A stretch of DNA of 64,000 nt, taken from an uncultured Bacteroidales bacterium (GTDB taxonomy: Bacteria > Bacteroidota > Bacteroidia > Bacteroidales > Paludibacteraceae). The notes under the pieces are model-generated. The model had not been told where the DNA came from, made no database searches, and saw nothing but the letters and a program-made list of their open reading frames with translations. The stretch covers positions 34,056-98,055 of the forward strand of contig ONQO01000001.1 in NCBI GenBank assembly GCA_900319995.1. The letters run 5' to 3'. The number at the start of each line of letters is the position of its first letter. Positions within the stretch are counted from its first letter, which is position 1. Positions 46,101-54,900 of the stretch are shown piece by piece. A program made the position numbers and the translations under genes.

Positions 46101-46372
46101 CCCAAACGTACAGAGGCGTATTCTCCTTGAGGAACGGTACGCAGTTGGTTATTTGTGCGTGGGTCTCGTTCGTTAACATCCGTGTGGATGGTATGACGAC
46201 TGGAACCCGCTCTCGGACCATCGTCTATAATACCGACTCTGGCATAGGGATCATCAAACGTTCCGTATGTGCATTTCACAGCAGATGAACGGAGATCCGT
46301 GAAATCAATACATTGTGCATTTATTGTCACACAGATGGTTAGGAGATATACTATTGTGCATATTTTCTTCAT
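43178..46372 (-). CDS. Very large T9SS cargo with PKD-like and GCDS repeats
   Basis: This 1064-residue protein has a signal peptide (ending INAQ, residue 19). The N-terminal part (about 20-220) looks like a jelly-roll or lectin-type domain. A PKD-like segment follows near 330-380 (YIWDLGDGRVIQ). Nine or so repeats of about 40-44 residues then run from 400 to 790. Each has CD-x4-FRG-x-LxxxGTYYDSL-x5-GCDSVYKLNLTV form and one cysteine pair per unit. The last 75 residues (NKVSRLLTVSVQKPVTYMIY ... GLYIIVFKEGDKVNSSKFIL) are a type A T9SS sorting domain. The protein should therefore be exported by T9SS, processed by PorU and displayed at the surface. Confidence 0.87.
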   Translation of the reverse strand: MKKICTIVYLLTICVTINAQCIDFTDLRSSAVKCTYGTFDDPYARVGIIDDGPRAGSSRHTIHTDVNERDPRTNNQLRTVPQGEYASVRLGNWSTGAQAESITYEYFVNEEQNPILVFRYAAVMQDPDHTPAEQPRLTLEILDANNKMVDSYCGAFDFIASQSLGWNVNGNVLWKDWTAVGLDLSAYSGQTIYIRFTTYDCKQSGHYGYAYLNIACQQKKIQSLTCGYDNQTTLSGPDGFEYKWYTYDNGNKKFVGNTQNITVPTDETIYYCEVNQTGKPTCSFTLNAQANPRVPLANYSYQRKGTCVDTLYLTNLSGVSKDGQLLYEPHEDCDEYIWDLGDGRVIQSKDINQPIIYENTGTYKVKLTAKLINGNCIDVCERNILMHGFNDNHTKIIYDTICSSEFYMFDQEKLNKGGIYTHQIKTSYGCDSSTVLHLHVNQSYFYESVEDICDKATFDFHGRKLSQTGIYYDSLTTAAGCDSIYKLTLYVHPTFHSEKNVTICEGEVCNFFGRELTKSGTYYENYISSHGCDSVYQLNLTVTPSYEVLQSVAICEGENYTFRGKVLTEQGTYYDSLKTVNGCDSVIKLVLAINPTYLFEKDIEICDNETYEFRGRTLNQTGTYYDKLETGTGCDSIYKLNLTVHPTYFFHTVETTCDNHPYSYRGKLYDKSGVYFDSLSTVFGCDSVYRLDLTVYPTYSFEESATICDYETYKFQGKLFSETGIYKDTIPTVHGCDSVYTLHLRVRPTIKDTIDASVCLGEYYLFAGNMLYDDGLYLDTIQEPEGNGCEIHTLRLKTVASTIISTAHVDDACADDTTYQIKYQYTGPTPLTYSLYYDTHARMMGFKDVRDAPFTGYIYDTIPQFVDKIYLRPDIYNVRIEFDNGTCAPSQSAFDLAFMIKYPSWIIEQNWNDVVAVLNADYNGGYSFKQFDWFVNDKEYLHNTKSYIYTPQYMHNGDMVYAQLTRPEDDYAICTCPIVITDLSDTYKYDEPVLVSVNKVSRLLTVSVQKPVTYMIYNTNGDLMQSGYIRSQGENTITCPFSQNGLYIIVFKEGDKVNSSKFIL

Positions 46373-46380
46373 GACATGAT

Positions 46381-47283
46381 TTATTTACAATGACAGTTTT
46401 TCGTGGGAATACGCAGCATCCACGTTAATTTAATGCCGGCACTCAAAGGCAGGACTTTGTTGGTAGTCGTTGCCTTGTTGTTATAATAGGACCATACATC
46501 CAATTGAGTTGGATGTTCGGGATTGGGTTCAAAAAGCGAAGCATCGGTCTTGTTGCTGAATGCATTCATCAAACCATACTCGGCATATACCCCTATTTTC
46601 AGCACTTTGTCCCTACCGTACATACGGTCACTATACCCGTATAAGACATCATAACCTATTTCCGCTATAAGATTCACCGGAATATTCATGCGCAAATGTT
46701 CCGTATTGGTTGCCGTAAAGTTGGTGTAATAATGGTTCGGCATATCCTCAAAATCCTCGAAATACTGGTCATACGTGGCATACCCGGTATAAGGTCTGGC
46801 GACACGGTTGTCGGAAAGGATATGGTAGCCTACGTTTGCTCCCGCACCGAAATAGAATCCCTTCCAGTTCACGCCAATCATAATAGGAATTCTCGCTGTC
46901 AAGCCGTACGAATGTTCTTTACTGGCAGCCAAATCATAATGAAACGTCATCAACTTGCCCTGGGTATCATACATCGCCCTATCGAATTTCCATGTTTGGG
47001 TAGTGGCATTGGAGAGCCAAAAAGCAAAATCAATACCCGCTGACAAGTAAAACCAACCATACCGCATTTCATAGCCGCCGGCAAGACTGACCTGCCCGCC
47101 TCCTTTCGTCGATATATCATCGAATTTCTCCAACAAGGTAAAATAGCCTCCTTCTAACGAAAGCCATCCATAATGCTTGTCCAACTCCGTATTATTAATA
47201 TCCGTTTGCGCGGCATATGCATTTATTCCAAGCAAAACCGCCAATGAAAGTACTATGTAGTGACAATATTTATTATGCTTCAT
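46381..47283 (-). CDS. Outer-membrane beta-barrel protein
   Basis: This 300-residue protein has a signal peptide (ending AYAA). Alternating amphipathic strands (WLSLEGGYFTLL, GWFYLSAGIDFAFWL, FYFGAGANVGYHIL, VLKIGVYAEYGLM) predict an 8- to 12-stranded barrel. The family is uncertain, resembling small PorT/OmpA-like barrels. The gene ends nine bases before the start of the T9SS cargo gene, so the two are very likely co-expressed; the barrel could hold or present the cargo. That is inference. Confidence 0.75.
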   Translation of the reverse strand: MKHNKYCHYIVLSLAVLLGINAYAAQTDINNTELDKHYGWLSLEGGYFTLLEKFDDISTKGGGQVSLAGGYEMRYGWFYLSAGIDFAFWLSNATTQTWKFDRAMYDTQGKLMTFHYDLAASKEHSYGLTARIPIMIGVNWKGFYFGAGANVGYHILSDNRVARPYTGYATYDQYFEDFEDMPNHYYTNFTATNTEHLRMNIPVNLIAEIGYDVLYGYSDRMYGRDKVLKIGVYAEYGLMNAFSNKTDASLFEPNPEHPTQLDVWSYYNNKATTTNKVLPLSAGIKLTWMLRIPTKNCHCK

Positions 47284-47346
47284 ATTATTTGTAAGTCTGA
47301 AATGTGGGAAGTGTACTATTCCATCTACATTTCTATAAATGAGAAA

Positions 47347-48159
47347 TCAGGGTTGCATGTAGGGGATTGCACAATCAATGGACTCACCAGACTCGTTCTC
47401 GTAACGGAAAACTAAATTGTACTCCATTTCACGAGTAACTTCCAAGGCCGTTTGGACTTCTTCGGGCATGTCGGTCATATAAACAAGGATGTCTGTCATG
47501 ATGGTTGCCATCAATTCACCCATTTCTTCTTCCTTAATCAAGATTCTGAAAAATATATCTTTGTCTGCCATCTGCGCTTGGATATATTCCGCATTACATC
47601 CCTCCAATACCTCCTCTAATCCGTTAGAGAAATAGGCTATGACCGTTTGTAGCTCTTTCGGTAATTGGTCTGATTCAAGAACGGGGTTACTATTCAGTTC
47701 CTCGTATTCTTCTCTCGTCCGCCAAGTCGTATAAGGAATAGTACATTCGACCACTTGGAGAGAGTTCGTTCCGGTAAACCGGACAATGAGGTTGTATTCA
47801 TGTTCACGCAGGGCAAACAACCCTTCTTTGCTACATGTTTCGGCAAAGAAATAAGCAAACTCTTCCGTTAATAAATCCTCATCAAGATTCAGTTCCTGAA
47901 AGTGCTGTTTGATGGATCGTCCTTCCGTTGCCCCTTCTTCGCTTTCGTCAAAATCGAAATTACAGATGATGTTTTGGTCTTCGACGTCAAGGCTTTTGTA
48001 TTTGATAGTTCCCCAAGGCGTATTGGCCAATTGGGAATCTGTTTCCTCAACAAATTCCTGAAGCGCTTCGGGGAGGTCATCAACTGATTTCTGATGTTTG
48101 CAGCCCGTGCAAAGAATCATCAGCGTCACTACGGTCAATATATAAGTAAACTTTCGCAT
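47347..48159 (-). CDS. Lipoprotein with two tandem copies of an uncharacterised domain
   Basis: This 270-residue protein has a lipobox (LCTGC, Cys20). Residues about 29-145 and 160-268 are related copies of one domain. Each starts LPEALQEF / LPKELQTV and ends YNLIVRFTGTN-x6-CTIPY / YNLVFRYENES-x5-CAIPY. The single-domain lipoprotein encoded at 49570-50004 shares the same ending (FNLVFRFIGSK-x6-CRIEY). The family is unknown to me. It lies 29 bp after the M20 dipeptidase gene in what looks like one operon. Confidence 0.75.
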   Translation of the reverse strand: MRKFTYILTVVTLMILCTGCKHQKSVDDLPEALQEFVEETDSQLANTPWGTIKYKSLDVEDQNIICNFDFDESEEGATEGRSIKQHFQELNLDEDLLTEEFAYFFAETCSKEGLFALREHEYNLIVRFTGTNSLQVVECTIPYTTWRTREEYEELNSNPVLESDQLPKELQTVIAYFSNGLEEVLEGCNAEYIQAQMADKDIFFRILIKEEEMGELMATIMTDILVYMTDMPEEVQTALEVTREMEYNLVFRYENESGESIDCAIPYMQP

Positions 48160-48188
48160 AGTCGTTTGGTTATTAAACTTACTGAAAA

Positions 48189-49568
48189 TTAGTGATTTTC
48201 GGCATATGCCAAATAGAAACCTACGACGGCGATGATGCCTTTCTCCCAGACCTCGAGATCCATTGACTCATTGGGTGAATGGATGGCATTCTGCTCCAAG
48301 CCGAAGCCCATGAGTATGGATTTGCAGCCAAGGATTCTCTCAAAGGAAGCGATGATAGGGATCGACCCGCCGCGACGGGCTGCCAACGGACGTTTGCCGA
48401 AAGCCAGTTCGAAACCTTTCTCCGCGGCTTTGTAGGCAGGGATATCTATCGGGCAGACATAACCTTGTCCGCCGTGCATAGGCGTGACGGTGACACGGAC
48501 ACCTTGGGGTTTGATGGTTTGAATATAGTTTATAAATGCCTGAGATATTTTCTCGTGGTCCTGATTTGCGACGAGACGGCAGGAGACCTTGGCAAACGCT
48601 TTGGAGGGAAGGACCGTTTTGGAACCTTCTCCGGTGTAACCGCCCCATATTCCGCAGATATCGAAGGACGGGCGGCAGGAATTACGTTCGAGAGTGCTAT
48701 ATCCTTCCTCGCCGAAGACATCGTCCACATCTATGGCGGCGTTGTATTTCTCCTGTGAGAAAGGAATTTGTGCAATCATTTTCCTTTCTGCTTCCGGAAT
48801 AGGGAGCACCTCGTCATAGAAATGGGGAATCGTAATATGTCCGTCTTTGTCCACCACTTGTGCGAGCATTTCACACAAAGCGTTGATGGGATTCTTGACG
48901 GCTCCTCCGAAATGTCCGGAATGGAGGTCTCGGTTCGGTCCCTGCACTTCAATTTGCCAATAGGCAAGTCCTCGTAGTCCGGTGGTGATAGAAGGCGTTT
49001 CTTTGCCAATCATAGAGGTGTCTGAAACGAGTATGATATCGGCTTTGAGCATATCTTTATGTTCTTCCAAGAAAGCCTCAAGTGAAGGAGAACCAATTTC
49101 TTCCTCTCCCTCAAAAATGAACTTGACGTTACATTGGAGTTGGCCTGTTTGAGCCATGTATTCAAAGGCTTTGACCTGAATCATCGCCTGTCCCTTGTCA
49201 TCGTCAGCACCTCGAGCATAAAGGCGTCCGTCTCGGATGTTTGGTTCCCAAGGGTCTGATTTCCAGAGTTCAAGCGGTTCAACGGGCATGACGTCATAAT
49301 GGGCGTAAACAAGGACCGTTGGTATTTGTGACTGTTTATCGGATAGAGGAGCCAGATACTCTCCAAAGACAAAAGGATTGCCGTCAGAAGGCAGTAACTC
49401 CGCCTTCTGACAGCCAGCTTGTAGAAGCAGTTCTTTCCATCGTTCAGCACAACGCGACATGTCCGGTTTGTGCTCGGATTGACAGCTGACACTTGGAATA
49501 CGGAGGAGCGATGCCCACTCCTCCATGAACCGCTCTTTATGAGCTGTCAAATATGATTGTATATCCAT
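48189..49568 (-). CDS. M20-family dipeptidase
   Basis: This 459-residue zinc peptidase of the CNDP/PepV-like group has metal ligands in YAHYDVMP (His and Asp), the bridging aspartate in GADDDKG, the general base in EGEEEIGS, and further ligands downstream. The dimerisation-domain signature RDLHSGHFGGAV is present. No signal peptide is visible, so it is cytoplasmic and hydrolyses imported dipeptides. It starts two bases after the stop of the upstream lipoprotein gene, indicating tight coupling. Confidence 0.93.
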   Translation of the reverse strand: MDIQSYLTAHKERFMEEWASLLRIPSVSCQSEHKPDMSRCAERWKELLLQAGCQKAELLPSDGNPFVFGEYLAPLSDKQSQIPTVLVYAHYDVMPVEPLELWKSDPWEPNIRDGRLYARGADDDKGQAMIQVKAFEYMAQTGQLQCNVKFIFEGEEEIGSPSLEAFLEEHKDMLKADIILVSDTSMIGKETPSITTGLRGLAYWQIEVQGPNRDLHSGHFGGAVKNPINALCEMLAQVVDKDGHITIPHFYDEVLPIPEAERKMIAQIPFSQEKYNAAIDVDDVFGEEGYSTLERNSCRPSFDICGIWGGYTGEGSKTVLPSKAFAKVSCRLVANQDHEKISQAFINYIQTIKPQGVRVTVTPMHGGQGYVCPIDIPAYKAAEKGFELAFGKRPLAARRGGSIPIIASFERILGCKSILMGFGLEQNAIHSPNESMDLEVWEKGIIAVVGFYLAYAENH

Positions 49569-49569
49569 A

Positions 49570-50004
49570 TTATGGAAGTTCGTCGTATTCGATGCGGCAG
49601 TTCATTTCGTCTTTCGACTTGCTGCCTATGAAACGGAATACGAGATTGAACTTGTTTTTGCGTAGCGGTTCGAAATCGTCGCCATTGAAAGCGTCAGATT
49701 CAAACATCGACTCTTTCATAAGGTCAGCGATATCTTCTTCAGTCATACCGAGCATTTTGAACGCCTCCTTGAAAGACTTGCCACTAAATTCGCTTTCGTC
49801 CAACTCAAATGCCATAACGACATCGTTTCCCTCGATGTTGATACCTTCATAGGACATTCCACTCTCTTCCAAGTCCTCTTCTGCAATTTCCTTGTCTATG
49901 GTTTCAATAAAATCTTTCACCTCTTGAGGAACCGAAGCAGATTTCTTACATCCGACAAAAATCAAAGCAACAGTAAGAGTTGCCACAAAGAATAATTTTT
50001 TCAT
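49570..50004 (-). CDS. Small lipoprotein, single copy of the uncharacterised domain
   Basis: This 144-residue protein has a lipobox (FVGC, Cys19). The rest is acidic and ends with KFNLVFRFIGSKSKDEMNC and RIEY, matching each half of the two-domain lipoprotein downstream. The start at 50004 is set by the promoter at 50040-50071; the longer open frame reaches into promoter DNA. It leads the operon of M20 dipeptidase, two-domain lipoprotein, barrel and T9SS cargo. Function unknown. Confidence 0.8.
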   Translation of the reverse strand: MKKLFFVATLTVALIFVGCKKSASVPQEVKDFIETIDKEIAEEDLEESGMSYEGINIEGNDVVMAFELDESEFSGKSFKEAFKMLGMTEEDIADLMKESMFESDAFNGDDFEPLRKNKFNLVFRFIGSKSKDEMNCRIEYDELP

Positions 50005-50039
50005 AATAGTAGTTTTTTGAGTAATTTTCAATTCGGGCG

Positions 50040-50071
50040 CAAAGGTACATAAAAAATTTGACATACACAAG
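50040..50071 (-). promoter_or_regulatory. Promoter of the lipoprotein/M20/T9SS-cargo operon
   Basis: On the minus strand, CTTG (50068-50071, extended CTTGTGTATGTCA) and TACCTTTG (50040-50047) are separated by 20 bp. Confidence 0.83.
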
Positions 50072-50431
50072 AAATTGACAAAAAAAATTAAAAATTGTTT
50101 AGGGGATGTTATTTGAGAAGAAAAGAGTAACAAAAAGTATATTATATATTAATATATAATATAGTATAAGGTTAAAGAAAAAGTGCTCCAACGATACTGT
50201 GAGAGTACGGTAACATACCTTGTATGGTCTAGGTATGGTCTAGATATGGTCTAGGTATGGTCTAGTGCTGTCAGGTAGAATTCAGGTATGTGGAGTGATA
50301 AAAGGTTGATTGGCTGTTGCATTAAAAAGATGTGGCCAAAAGCGATATGGGCTATTTTATAAGTCCATCATTACCGAAAACGTGCCTGATATCAATGGAA
50401 AATGGACGGGAAATGGGCGGGAAAGAGGGGA
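50072..50431. other. Non-coding spacer with period-11 array
   Basis: This spacer lies between divergent transcription units. It contains an AT palindromic stretch near 50139-50165 (TATATATTAATATATAATATA) and the four-unit 11-bp array at 50223-50266. An open frame from a TTG at 50310 is not convincing. Confidence 0.5.
50223..50266 (+). repeat. Four 11-bp tandem units of TATGGTCTAGN
   Basis: Units start at 50223, 50234, 50245 and 50256 and differ only at the last base (G, A, G, T). Confidence 0.88.
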
Positions 50432-50640
50432 GGAATTGGAGAAAAAGCGGGAAAGAGAGGAGGAATTGGAGAAAAGAGAGCGGGAAAGAAGGGTGGAATT
50501 GGAGAAAAGAGAGCGGGAAAGAAGGACGGAATTGGAGAAAAGAGAGCGGGAAAGAAGGACGGAATTGGAGAAAAAAGAGCGGGAAAGAGGGGAGGAATTG
50601 GAGAAAAGAGAGAAAAAAATTGAGAAAAAGAGTGGAGAAA
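50432..50640 (+). repeat. Purine-rich minisatellite, 33-bp unit, directly upstream of a promoter
   Basis: Units beginning GGAATTGGAG start at 50432, 50462, 50495, 50528, 50561 and 50594. Spacing is 30, then 33 four times. The plus strand is almost all A and G. The tract ends exactly where the -33 TTTG of the next promoter begins (50641). It is open in several frames (for example ELEKRERERRT units), as expected of low-complexity DNA. I do not regard it as coding. Confidence 0.85.
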
Positions 50641-50672
50641 TTTGCATATGTGAGAATTTTGTTGTAAATTTG
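50641..50672 (+). promoter_or_regulatory. Promoter of the YiiX-like lipoprotein gene
   Basis: TTTG (50641-50644, extended TTTGCATATGTGA) and TAAATTTG (50665-50672) are separated by 20 bp. The leader is about 115 nt and contains no obvious structure. Confidence 0.85.
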
Positions 50673-50792
50673 CAGCCGATTGCAAATTGGGGTGGTTTAA
50701 GCAATAAGGGAGTGGTCTAATCAAAAGATTGCAAACAACAAACATTAACGGACCCGTAGCAGGGTGTTTTGATGGAAATATGCGAATGAATT

Positions 50793-51458
50793 ATGTATGG
50801 GAGAGAAGGGCTATATGGATTGTTGGGAATGATACTTTTTGTAAGCGGAGGTTGCAGAAAGGTCTCTTATGAGGGAAAGAGTGCTGAGGAATTGTTGCCA
50901 ATAGTCGAGATTAGCGGCGACGAGGATTTCAGAGACGGAGATTTGGTGTTGCGTTGCGGTAATGGTTTAGAGAGCTTTTTGGTGACCCTTGGCAGCCATT
51001 CGGAGTACTCGCATATAGGTATATTGCTGTACGACAGTACTGAAGGCGGATGGCATGTGATTCATGCCGTTCCGAAAGAAACGCCGGAAGGAATCCCAGA
51101 GTACATCAAAAACGAGCCTATCCGGGATTTTTACTCGCGTGAGCGAGCCATCAAAGGTGCTTGGTTGCGGATAAGATGTTCTGAGGAGACCTCGCGCAAA
51201 GCGGCTTTGTACAGCCTGCGCAAGTATGAAGAGCACGTCACCTTTGACAACAATTACCTGCTTCAAGACACGAGCCAGATGTATTGTAGCGAGTTGGTAT
51301 GGCAGGCCTATTTACACCAAGGGATAGATGTCAGCGACGGTGTCCGGCACGACATACCGAGCATCATATGCAAAGACGGAAAATGTATTTATCCAAGCGA
51401 TATAGAAAACGGGTCTAATACCCTATATGTCAAACAATTAAAAACAAAACAATTATGA
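50793..51458 (+). CDS. YiiX/YebB-like cysteine hydrolase, lipoprotein
   Basis: This 221-residue protein has a lipobox (SGGC, Cys21). The mature part resembles the permuted NlpC/P60-like YiiX family. GDLVLRCGNGLESFLVTLGS with His74 (YSHIGILL) comes first and the catalytic cysteine follows near residue 165 (MYCSELVWQAY). Such enzymes are thought to cleave amide or ester bonds in envelope substrates. The exact substrate is unknown. Its stop overlaps the start of the DUF4878-like gene by ATGA. Confidence 0.83.
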   Translation: MYGREGLYGLLGMILFVSGGCRKVSYEGKSAEELLPIVEISGDEDFRDGDLVLRCGNGLESFLVTLGSHSEYSHIGILLYDSTEGGWHVIHAVPKETPEGIPEYIKNEPIRDFYSRERAIKGAWLRIRCSEETSRKAALYSLRKYEEHVTFDNNYLLQDTSQMYCSELVWQAYLHQGIDVSDGVRHDIPSIICKDGKCIYPSDIENGSNTLYVKQLKTKQL

Positions 51459-51838
51459 AGAAAATTCTTGGAATTTTGGCCATTTCCGTAATGGCAGTAT
51501 GCTTTGCCGGTTGCTCTAAAAACAGTCCTGAAGCAGTAATGAAAGACTATCTGAAAGCGATGAAAAGCGGAGACTTTGCGAAAGCTATGTCTTACACCAA
51601 TCTTTCGAGCGAGGAACAAACGAAGATGGTTTCCCTGTACGATGCTTTCTTGAGCGAGGACGATAAGGCAGCGATGAAAGAGATGTCTTACGAGATTACC
51701 GAGACCGTATTATCGGAAGACGGCGAATCGGCGACCGTTAAGTACATTACGCGCGTAGGCGATGAGGAAAAAGAGTCCGAGCAAAAAATCTTAAAAGTGG
51801 ACGGCAAGTGGAAAGTTGAAGGCAACATGAGGAAATAA
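51455..51838 (+). CDS. DUF4878-like lipoprotein
   Basis: This 127-residue protein has a lipobox (FAGC, Cys20). The mature part (SPEAVMKDYLKAMKSGDFAK, then a strand-rich half ending KILKVDGKWKVEGNM) matches the NTF2-like/DUF4878 pattern of small Bacteroidetes lipoproteins. Function unknown. It is translationally coupled to the YiiX-like gene. Confidence 0.83.
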   Translation: MKKILGILAISVMAVCFAGCSKNSPEAVMKDYLKAMKSGDFAKAMSYTNLSSEEQTKMVSLYDAFLSEDDKAAMKEMSYEITETVLSEDGESATVKYITRVGDEEKESEQKILKVDGKWKVEGNMRK

Positions 51839-51895
51839 TTTTCCATACATTTCTGCATAAAAAAGCAGGAAAAAACACAAAAAGTGGCATGTGCA

Positions 51896-51927
51896 TTTGC
51901 ATATGTCATTTTTTTTTTGTACCTTTG
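51896..51927 (+). promoter_or_regulatory. Promoter of lptD
   Basis: TTTG (51896-51899, extended TTTGCATATGTCA) and TACCTTTG (51920-51927) are separated by 20 bp. Confidence 0.88.
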
Positions 51928-51952
51928 CCGCCGTTTTTTAATTTGGCGTATT

Positions 51953-54900
51953 GTGCGCGTACGTGTACACATATTATTAAGTGTTGTTTTGATGACAATT
52001 TTCCTGCTCTGTCCGACGTCGGCGCAGGGTCAAGTGTCGTTGCAAAAGGTGGAAAGTCCGAATGCACCTTCGAGCCGTTCAGCCAATAACGAAAACAGCA
52101 CAAATAGCGAGAAAGCGGCAAGTGGGGATAGTGTACAGGCGGCAAATGGGGATAGTGTGAAGGCGGCAAGCGTGGATAGTGTGAAGGCGGCAAGCGTGGA
52201 TAGTGTGAAGGCGGCAAGCGTGGATAGTGTGAAAGCGGCAAATGGGGATAGTGGACAAGTAGAAGGACCTATAGAAGGGAGCGGACATGCGCGTATAAAG
52301 ACGAAGAACTCGTTGAAGGCTCCAGTCCATTATCAGGCGGCGGACTCGATGATTATGATGCACAACGGCATCGCCTATCTGCACGGCAAAGGAGAATTGA
52401 AATACGAGTCGATGGAACTTCAGTCCGACTATATCCGCATGAACATGGACAGCAGCCTTATCTATGCTCGTGGCGTATATGACAGCCTTGAATACGAATG
52501 GAAAGGCAAACCTGTTTTCAAAGACGGCAAGGACAGTTATGAGACGAACGAAATAACGTATAACATCAAAACTCAGAAGGGTTATATTCGCCATGTAGTG
52601 ACCCAACAGGGCGAAGGTTATATCATAGCCGACCGGACAAAGAAGTTGAACAACGACGAGATGCTGATGGCAGGTGGTCAGTACACGACTTGCGACGACC
52701 ACGAACATCCTCATTTCTATCTCAACCTAACGAAAGCGAAAGTGAAAGCGGGCGACTATATAGCGAGCGGTCCGGCGTATTTGGTAGTTGGCGATGTTCC
52801 CCTTCCGATAGCTGTACCATTCGGATTTTTCCCCTTTACGGACAAGTATTCGAGTGGTCTGATCATGCCTAATTTCGGAGACGACTACACGCGTGGTTTG
52901 TATTTACAGAATCTGGGATACTATTTTGCGCTAAGCGACTATATTGATTTGGAGTTGACGGGAGACATCTATACCCGCGGCACATGGGCCATCCGTGCGA
53001 AGTCGAAATATATATGGCGTTACCGTTTTTCGGGAAATCTGAGTATCAACTACCGAAACGACGTAACAGGAGAGCGAGGATTGCCCGACTATGCCGCGAG
53101 CAAGAACTTCAGCGTCACATGGAGTCATTCGCAAGACGCGAAATTCAATCCATACAGTACTTTTTCGGCGAGTGTTAATTTCTCGACCAGCGGTTACAAC
53201 CGCAGTAATATCAACAGTTACTACAACTCGAACCTCTATTCTGAAAACACGAAGAGCAGTACGATTAACTACACTCAACGTTTTCCTGACAGTCCGTGGA
53301 GTTTGAGCATGAGCGCCAACCTGACTCAACGAACGAAAGACTCCACATTGACTCTGACTGCTCCTCAGTTGACGGTAACGATGAGCAGCGTTTATCCTTT
53401 CAAACAATGGCGTCAGGCGACCCTCAAGCGTAAAGGCAAAGTAGGCGGCAAGGAGAAATGGTACGAGAAAATCAAGATGAGTTATACTCTGAACGGCAAG
53501 ATAGCAGTCAATAACATCAAAGAGAAAGATTTTCTCCATTCGGATTTTTTGCGTGATTGGCAGACAGGAATCAGTCATAACCTTCCGATTAATGCGAGTT
53601 TTACGCTATTCAAATACTTGAGTATCACTCCCAACATCAACATCCGTGACAAGATGTATTTTACCCGAATAGATCAGCGTTGGGACGAAGAGATCAACGG
53701 CGTAGCGCGTGACACGACGACCGGATTTTTCAACGTATTCGATTTTGATGTGGGCGTGAGCATGAGCACCAAACTATACGGTTTTTACACCCCGTTGAAG
53801 AAACTATTTCCTAACAGCAAAGTGGAGAAATTCCGTCATGTGATTACTCCGACTCTCAGTTTCTCCTACCATCCGGATTTCGGGACGAGCGGTTGGGGTT
53901 ATTGGGGCAGTTACGACCAGCCGATATACACGAACGAGATAGACAGCATCACAGGCAAGAAGATCCCAAAGACCGACGAGTCAGGCAACCCGGTATTTGA
54001 GAACAAGGTCTATTCCCGCTTTGCGAACGGTTCATTTGGAAGTGTCAGCCGTGGCATGTCCGCTTCTCTCAATTTCGGAGTGTCCAACAACTTGGAGATG
54101 AAGATTGTCAACAAAGAGGACACGACAGGAAAAGTGCCGTTCCGAGTGGTGAGTCTGATAGACAACTTCAGCATCAACGGCGGTTACAACTTCGCCGCCG
54201 ATTCCATGAACTGGAGTCAATTCAGCGTTAACCTGCGTCTCAAATTCCCCAAGCTGAACAACTACAGTTTGAACCTGAACACGACGCTTGACCCGTACAT
54301 GTACGAGATTGTGAACGGCTCGCCCAGACGAACCAACAAACAATATTGGAATAACGGCCGTTTCCCTCACTGGAGCGGATTGAGGTGGAGTTTCAGTTAC
54401 ACGTTCAGTAATAGTACGATTAAGAAATGGAAGGACAAAATTAACGGTCGCAAGCCGAAGAACGATGAGCCACCGGAGGAAGAGGAAACGGATGTCGGCA
54501 GTACGGGCACCGCTACTATCACCGCGGTGGAGAAAGACGGCGAAGGCATGGACCGTAACGCCAAACGAAGCGGTAAAAAGAAAGAAGAGAAAGTAGATGA
54601 CGGTTATGTAAAGACCGACTTCCCGTGGAGTTTGTCCATAAACTATTCTCTTGCCTATGCGCCAGGCGGCGAGTTCGATTACGAGAAGATGTATTACAAG
54701 ATGAAGTTCTCGAACTACCTAAGCCTGAACGGCAATATCGGTTTGGGCAAAGGTTGGAAAGTGAGTGCGAGCATGACGTACAATTTCGACTACAAGAAAG
54801 TGACAGCATGTACCGTGAATATCAGCCGTGATCTGCATTGTTGGAACATGACGGCCAGTATCAACCCGATAGGTCAGTTCAAGAGTTACACCTTCCATAT

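Noticed and set aside
50310-50720. Open frame coding a Glu/Arg-rich coiled coil (ELEKRERERRT repeats)
   Set aside because: It begins at a TTG without a ribosome site, runs through the promoter of the next gene, and all frames of the purine-rich repeat are open. It is low-complexity DNA, not a supported gene.
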